DNA of 7,883 nt, from positions 1 to 7,883 of the forward strand of contig JAGWXJ010000086.1 in NCBI GenBank assembly GCA_018969935.1, given 5' to 3'. This DNA is from Alphaproteobacteria bacterium (lineage in GTDB: Bacteria; Pseudomonadota; Alphaproteobacteria; Micavibrionales; UBA1664). This document shows, piece after piece, positions 5,240 to 7,883 of this stretch (position 1 is the stretch's first letter; every line of letters starts with the position of its first letter). Made by a program: the position numbers and the translations under genes. The notes beneath the pieces were generated by a model. That model saw only the letters and a list, made by a program, of their open reading frames with translations. It was not told where the DNA came from and did not search any database.

Positions 5240-7100
5240 AAGCCAGAAGGCCGATGCATTCCGCGATGTAACGGCGGCTGCCCTGCGTGCAATGGCAGGT
5301 GAAACGCCCGAAACGCTGGATACCGCTTTCGCGCCCGTGCCTGCTTCTCTTGTTACAGGCCAGCAGCGTGTGCTGCGTTTATCGGGCAGGAAAACCGCGC
5401 GTTTGCCGATACCAGCCCCAAAGCTGGATGAAGCCGCGCGCAATGAATTGCGCGGCGCTGCTGATGCCGCAGCCCTTCATCTGCTGCACCATGATGCAAA
5501 AAAACACGAAGCGCTGGCCCCTGCCGATGTCAAGGCACGCAGTATTTTTGACCTGATGGAACAGGTGCGCTGCGAGGCACTGGGCGCAAAAGAACAACGC
5601 GGCGTTGCGCACAATTTGCTGCAGGCGCTTGAATCCCAGTGCAGGAAAAAAGGCTACGGCAACCCCGAAAAAATGGTAGCCCCGCCGCTGGAGGATGCGC
5701 TGTTTGCGCTGGCAACCGAAAGCCTCGAAAACGCAACATTGCCACCCGCGGCTGCCGCCACCGCGAACCAGTGGCGCGGCTTTCTGGAACAGCGCTTGGG
5801 CCAAGGCGGCCTCACAAAATTAATGCAGCATTTGGATGATCAGGCGGCCTTCGCGCGCGCATCCTACCGCATGATCCGCGCCCTCGATATCGACCCCGGC
5901 CGTGATGATCCCGATGAGCAGGGCGAGGAAGAAGGCAAGGGCGAAGGGCAGGGGCAGGGACAAGGCAAACAGCAAAGCAAACAGGGCGAACCTACCGAGG
6001 AAAGCGCCGACGGCGAAGGCGAAGCCGCAGCCAGTGAAGCCATGGAAGGCGGCGAGGCGGAAGGCGAGGCAGGCGCGCAGGAAGAAGGCGAGGGCGAGGC
6101 CCAATCCCGCGGCACCGAAAAGCCGGGCGCATCGGAAAGACGGGCCGAGGCCGCAGGCCCGATAGGCCGCGCCGATACCTACAAGGTTTTCAACCCCGCT
6201 TTTGATGAAGAAGTAGCGGCAGAGGATCTGGCCGACCCAATCGAGCGCATCAGGCTCCGCCAAACGCTCGACCAGCAACTCCAGCCCCTTCAGGTCATCA
6301 TCCGCAAACTGGCCAACCGCCTGCAGCGCCGCCTGATGGCGCAGCAGCAACGCCACTGGCTCTTTGATGTGGAGGAGGGGATCCTCGACCCCGCACGCCT
6401 CGCCCGCGTCATTTCCACCCCCGGCTCGCCCCTGTCTTACAAAATCGAAAAGGACACCGAATTCCGCGATACCGTGGTCACGCTGCTCATCGATAACTCG
6501 GGCTCTATGCGCGGCAGGCCCATCACCATCGCGGCGCTATCTACGGATATTCTGGCCCAAACCCTTGAAAGATGCGGGGTTAAGGTGGAAGTGCTGGGCT
6601 TTACCACCTCCGCATGGAAGGGCGGTAAATCCCGCGATGCATGGGTAGCCGCAGGCCGCCCGCAGGCCCCCGGCCGCCTGAATGACCTACGCCACATCAT
6701 CTACAAGGCTGCCGATGCCCCATGGCGCCGCGCAAGGGCCAACATCGGCATCATGCTCAAGGAAGGCCTGCTGAAGGAGAACATCGACGGCGAGGCCCTG
6801 ATGTGGGCTTACAAACGCATCGCCGCGCGCCCCGAAAAACGTAAAATTCTTATGGTTATTTCCGATGGCGCCCCCGTCGATGATTCGACCCTATCCGCAA
6901 ACAATTCAGGGTATTTGGAAGCGGACCTGAAACGCGTCATCGGCTGGGTCGAAAAACTGGCCGCGGTCGAGCTATGTGCCATCGGCATAGGGCACGATGT
7001 CACAAGATACTACCAAAGGGCTGTCACCATCCGCGATGTTGAAGATTTGGGCCCCACCATGACAGCCGAATTACTGGATCTTTTTGATATAAGTTATTAA
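5229..7100 (+). CDS. cobT: CobT, VWA/MIDAS subunit of aerobic cobaltochelatase
   Basis: CobT pairs with CobS as the metal-coordinating partner of the CobNST cobalt chelatase. Its 623 residues match the usual size of about 630. The N-terminal 220 residues are helical. Residues 224-300 form a low-complexity linker rich in Glu, Gly and Gln with runs such as EGQGQGQGKQQSKQG, typical of CobT. The C-terminal von Willebrand A domain (about 413-620) has the MIDAS motif DNSGS (422-426), Thr459/460 in GFTTSAW, and VISDGAP with Asp546. DLGPTMTAELLDLF closes the protein. The ATG overlaps the last codons of cobS (ATGAGCAATGA), with no strong ribosome site, so it is probably translated by coupling. The linker DNA is built of repeated GGCGAGG/GAAGGC-type units and could be length-variable. 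No clear terminator follows the stop. Confidence 0.94.
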   Translation: MSNESQKADAFRDVTAAALRAMAGETPETLDTAFAPVPASLVTGQQRVLRLSGRKTARLPIPAPKLDEAARNELRGAADAAALHLLHHDAKKHEALAPADVKARSIFDLMEQVRCEALGAKEQRGVAHNLLQALESQCRKKGYGNPEKMVAPPLEDALFALATESLENATLPPAAAATANQWRGFLEQRLGQGGLTKLMQHLDDQAAFARASYRMIRALDIDPGRDDPDEQGEEEGKGEGQGQGQGKQQSKQGEPTEESADGEGEAAASEAMEGGEAEGEAGAQEEGEGEAQSRGTEKPGASERRAEAAGPIGRADTYKVFNPAFDEEVAAEDLADPIERIRLRQTLDQQLQPLQVIIRKLANRLQRRLMAQQQRHWLFDVEEGILDPARLARVISTPGSPLSYKIEKDTEFRDTVVTLLIDNSGSMRGRPITIAALSTDILAQTLERCGVKVEVLGFTTSAWKGGKSRDAWVAAGRPQAPGRLNDLRHIIYKAADAPWRRARANIGIMLKEGLLKENIDGEALMWAYKRIAARPEKRKILMVISDGAPVDDSTLSANNSGYLEADLKRVIGWVEKLAAVELCAIGIGHDVTRYYQRAVTIRDVEDLGPTMTAELLDLFDISY

Positions 7101-7164
7101 ACTTAGTATACTCAACCTATTGTAATACATGATAAATAATCAGACTGGTCATACGGAGGTGTGA

Positions 7165-7200
7165 ATGGTTCTGGGGATAATCCGGTGGATGCATCATTAA
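7165..7200 (+). CDS. Doubtful 11-codon leader-like ORF
   Basis: ATG at 7165 follows a perfect GGAGG (7155-7159) by 5 bases and encodes MVLGIIRWMHH, with its TAA in the loop of the stem-loop at 7188-7214. A short ORF with a strong ribosome site ending in a hairpin resembles attenuation leaders, and a T5 run follows at 7226-7230. Without comparative data it may be chance. Confidence 0.15.
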   Translation: MVLGIIRWMHH

Positions 7201-7214
7201 TATTATGGTGCATC
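7188..7214 (+). repeat. 10-bp stem-loop in the cobT downstream region
   Basis: GATGCATCAT (7188-7197) pairs with ATGGTGCATC (7205-7214), a 10-bp stem with one G-U pair and a 7-base loop TAATATT. The same arms also form a direct repeat TGCATCA at 7190-7196 and 7209-7215, offset 19. It could be an RNA hairpin at the end of the cobT transcript or a two-site operator. It is AT-rich, and the T5 run begins 12 bases after the stem, so it is a poor intrinsic terminator. Confidence 0.45.
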
Positions 7215-7217
7215 AAA

Positions 7218-7233
7218 TTAAGGAATTTTTAAC
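7218..7233 (+). promoter_or_regulatory. CtrA-type binding site, perfect TTAA-N7-TTAAC
   Basis: TTAA (7218-7221), seven bases GGAATTT, then TTAAC (7229-7233) equals the consensus for the alphaproteobacterial cell-cycle regulator CtrA. As such sites often overlap the -35 region, a -10 would lie near 7245-7255, where CACAAT and TAGATA occur. It points toward the secreted protein at 7447, 214 bases away. CtrA also controls motility genes in many Alphaproteobacteria. Confidence 0.45.
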
Positions 7234-7289
7234 GCCCCCAACGGCACAATAGATACGTATGCAACCCAATAGAGAAGCGGTGGAGGCAA

Positions 7290-7397
7290 ATGCACTATGG
7301 AATTTGTCCCCCGTACTTAGCCATAACTTTTGAAAATCCCGTAAAAGCTGTGTGTTTATGCACACATGGCTCATTAACCATTTGCATGATAAATTAA
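7290..7397 (+). CDS. Doubtful 35-codon Cys-rich small ORF
   Basis: ATG at 7290 lies 3 bases after GGAGG (7282-7286) and opens 35 codons beginning MHYGICPPYLAITFENP, with five cysteines and no transmembrane segment or known motif. A second ATG at 7297 in another frame, 10 bases from the same GGAGG, gives only MEFVPRT. Both overlap candidate regulatory sites, and either or neither may be translated. Confidence 0.15.
   Translation: MHYGICPPYLAITFENPVKAVCLCTHGSLTICMIN
7349..7366 (+). repeat. TGTGTG-N6-CACACA palindrome
   Basis: A perfect inverted repeat with 6-bp arms around TTTATG, 81 bp before the secreted-protein start. The outer AGC and GCT bases could extend it with a two-base bulge. It resembles an operator for a dimeric regulator of the CRP/FNR type, though the half-site spacing does not match TGTGA-N6-TCACA. 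Confidence 0.35.
7374..7381 (+). promoter_or_regulatory. CtrA half-site TTAACCAT
   Basis: Exact match to the 8-base CtrA half-site reported for several Alphaproteobacteria. TAAGAT at 7399-7404 could be a -10 element downstream (19-base spacing from TTAACC), which would give a leader of about 35 bases for the gene at 7447. It is a short motif and so only weakly significant alone. Confidence 0.3.
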
Positions 7398-7430
7398 TTA
7401 AGATTTAGCCTTCAGGGGTGAGTCGTAATT

Positions 7431-7436
7431 GGGGGA
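7431..7436 (+). promoter_or_regulatory. Ribosome binding site of the secreted protein gene
   Basis: GGGGGA ending 10 bases before the ATG at 7447; it supports this start, which also yields a complete signal peptide. Confidence 0.6.
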
Positions 7437-7446
7437 ATTTAACGTT

Positions 7447-7883
7447 ATGAAGCGTTTACTGCTTGCTTCCGCAACGTTCCTGCTGTTTTTGGCAGGCGTT
7501 GGCGATGAGGCCCGCGCAGATTGCTCGGCTGCCCCCTTGGCGACAGCCACCGACCTCGTTATCAGCTTCAAAACCGCTTATGGCACGCAGGCCGCCCCCG
7601 GTTCCTTGCTCCCCTCCACAATCAAGGAAGGGATGCTGCTGTATGACGATACGACCAACGCCCTCAAAATGTGTGACGGCACCAACTGGGTAGCCCTCCA
7701 GACAGGCGGCGGTGCGGTATCGGCAGGTGGTACGGTTGCGGGCGCAGTCCAGTTCCGCAACTCGGCAGGCAACCTCGCTGCCGATGATACGGCTTTTATC
7801 TGGGATGATACGAACAATAGGCTGGGTATCGGTACGGCCACGCCTGCAAAACCTTTGGATATCAAACTGGCAAGTTCTGTTGC
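7447..7883 (+). CDS. Secreted protein with phage-tail-fibre-like motifs, C-terminus cut by window edge
   Basis: 145 codons are open to the right edge. Residues 1-24 form a signal peptide: Lys2-Arg3, a Leu/Ala/Phe core, and an Ala-Arg-Ala cleavage site before Asp25. The mature part has two modules familiar from phage tail fibres and bacterial surface proteins. The first is GMLLYDDTTNALKMCDGTNWV (62-82, a Tyr-Asp...Asp-Gly-Thr-Asn-Trp block, cited by its ends). The second is GAVQFRNSAGNLAADDTAF (99-117) leading to IWDDTNNRLGIGTATPAKPLDI, with Leu126-Gly-Ile-Gly-Thr. In such proteins these units come before long repeats and sometimes a C-terminal S74-type intramolecular chaperone; neither can be checked here. 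Cys26 and Cys76 could form a disulfide. It has its own regulatory region with CtrA-type sites. The likely place is outside the inner membrane, perhaps as an adhesin or appendage protein; function is not established. Confidence 0.8.
   Translation, partial: MKRLLLASATFLLFLAGVGDEARADCSAAPLATATDLVISFKTAYGTQAAPGSLLPSTIKEGMLLYDDTTNALKMCDGTNWVALQTGGGAVSAGGTVAGAVQFRNSAGNLAADDTAFIWDDTNNRLGIGTATPAKPLDIKLASSV

Larger units (their letters stand above)
7101..7446 (+). other. AT-rich intergenic regulatory region
   Basis: This 346-bp gap has no convincing gene and is visibly AT-richer than its neighbours. It holds a stem-loop (7188-7214), a perfect CtrA-type site (7218-7233), a TGTGTG/CACACA palindrome (7349-7366), a CtrA half-site (7374-7381) and a good ribosome site for the next gene (7431-7436). 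Two micro-ORFs are described separately. No rho-independent terminator of standard form (GC stem with adjoining T-run) was found for cobT. No tRNA or CRISPR-like repeats are seen. Confidence 0.7.

Noticed and set aside
5820..6356. A minus-strand frame with hydrophobic Leu/Ala/Phe runs that look like membrane segments
   Set aside because: It is the complement of the Glu/Gly/Gln-rich CobT linker, which necessarily reads as Phe/Ala/Leu/Ser.
7091..7104. Terminator at the end of cobT (AAGTT/AACTT)
   Set aside because: The stem is about five AT pairs with a short loop and no following T-run.
7463..7865. Open frames on both strands at the right edge
   Set aside because: They are shadows of the signal-peptide protein beginning at 7447, which has a good ribosome site and recognisable modules.

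Overview
The window looks like chromosomal DNA of a flagellated alphaproteobacterium. The evidence is a long-form MotA followed by a MotB with the N-terminal HHGGAWKVAYADF signature, a BolA / J-domain protein / CobS / CobT neighbourhood that I recall from alphaproteobacterial genomes, and a perfect CtrA-type site (TTAA-N7-TTAAC) in the right-hand intergenic region. Genus cannot be fixed from the sequence. Coding DNA is GC-rich throughout; the 346-bp gap at 7101-7446 is clearly AT-richer.

Left arm, minus strand, transcribed right to left: bolA (3321-3596), then motA and motB (2304-3200 and 729-2294, 9 bp apart), then a divergent arginyl/leucyl-tRNA-protein transferase-like gene (679 down to 1, cut by the window edge). 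MotA and MotB form the inner-membrane stator that drives the flagellum. The transferase family adds an N-degron residue to proteins and has no obvious link to motility.

Right arm, plus strand: a small protein with a Cys/His cluster and a C-terminal J domain (3635-4222), then cobS (4268-5239) and cobT (5229-7100), which overlap by 11 bp. CobS (AAA+ ATPase) and CobT (MIDAS/VWA protein) are the motor subunits of aerobic cobaltochelatase; the catalytic CobN subunit and other cobalamin genes are not in the window. bolA and the J-protein gene are divergent and share a 38-bp gap with overlapping predicted promoters. The 45-bp gap before cobS can form two mutually exclusive hairpins, one of which would cover the start region.

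The 7101-7446 gap carries a 10-bp stem-loop, a perfect CtrA-type site, a CtrA half-site, a TGTGTG/CACACA palindrome and two doubtful micro-ORFs. It leads into a secreted protein (7447 to the right edge) with a signal peptide and phage-tail-fibre-like motifs (DGTNW, NRLGIGTATP).

The genes themselves belong to known families. I do not see a clear new multi-gene system. The points most worth a second look are the cobS leader, the CtrA-marked promoter of the secreted tail-fibre-like protein, the long motif-bearing tail of MotB, the zinc-finger-like J protein beside bolA and cobST, and the divergent transferase.
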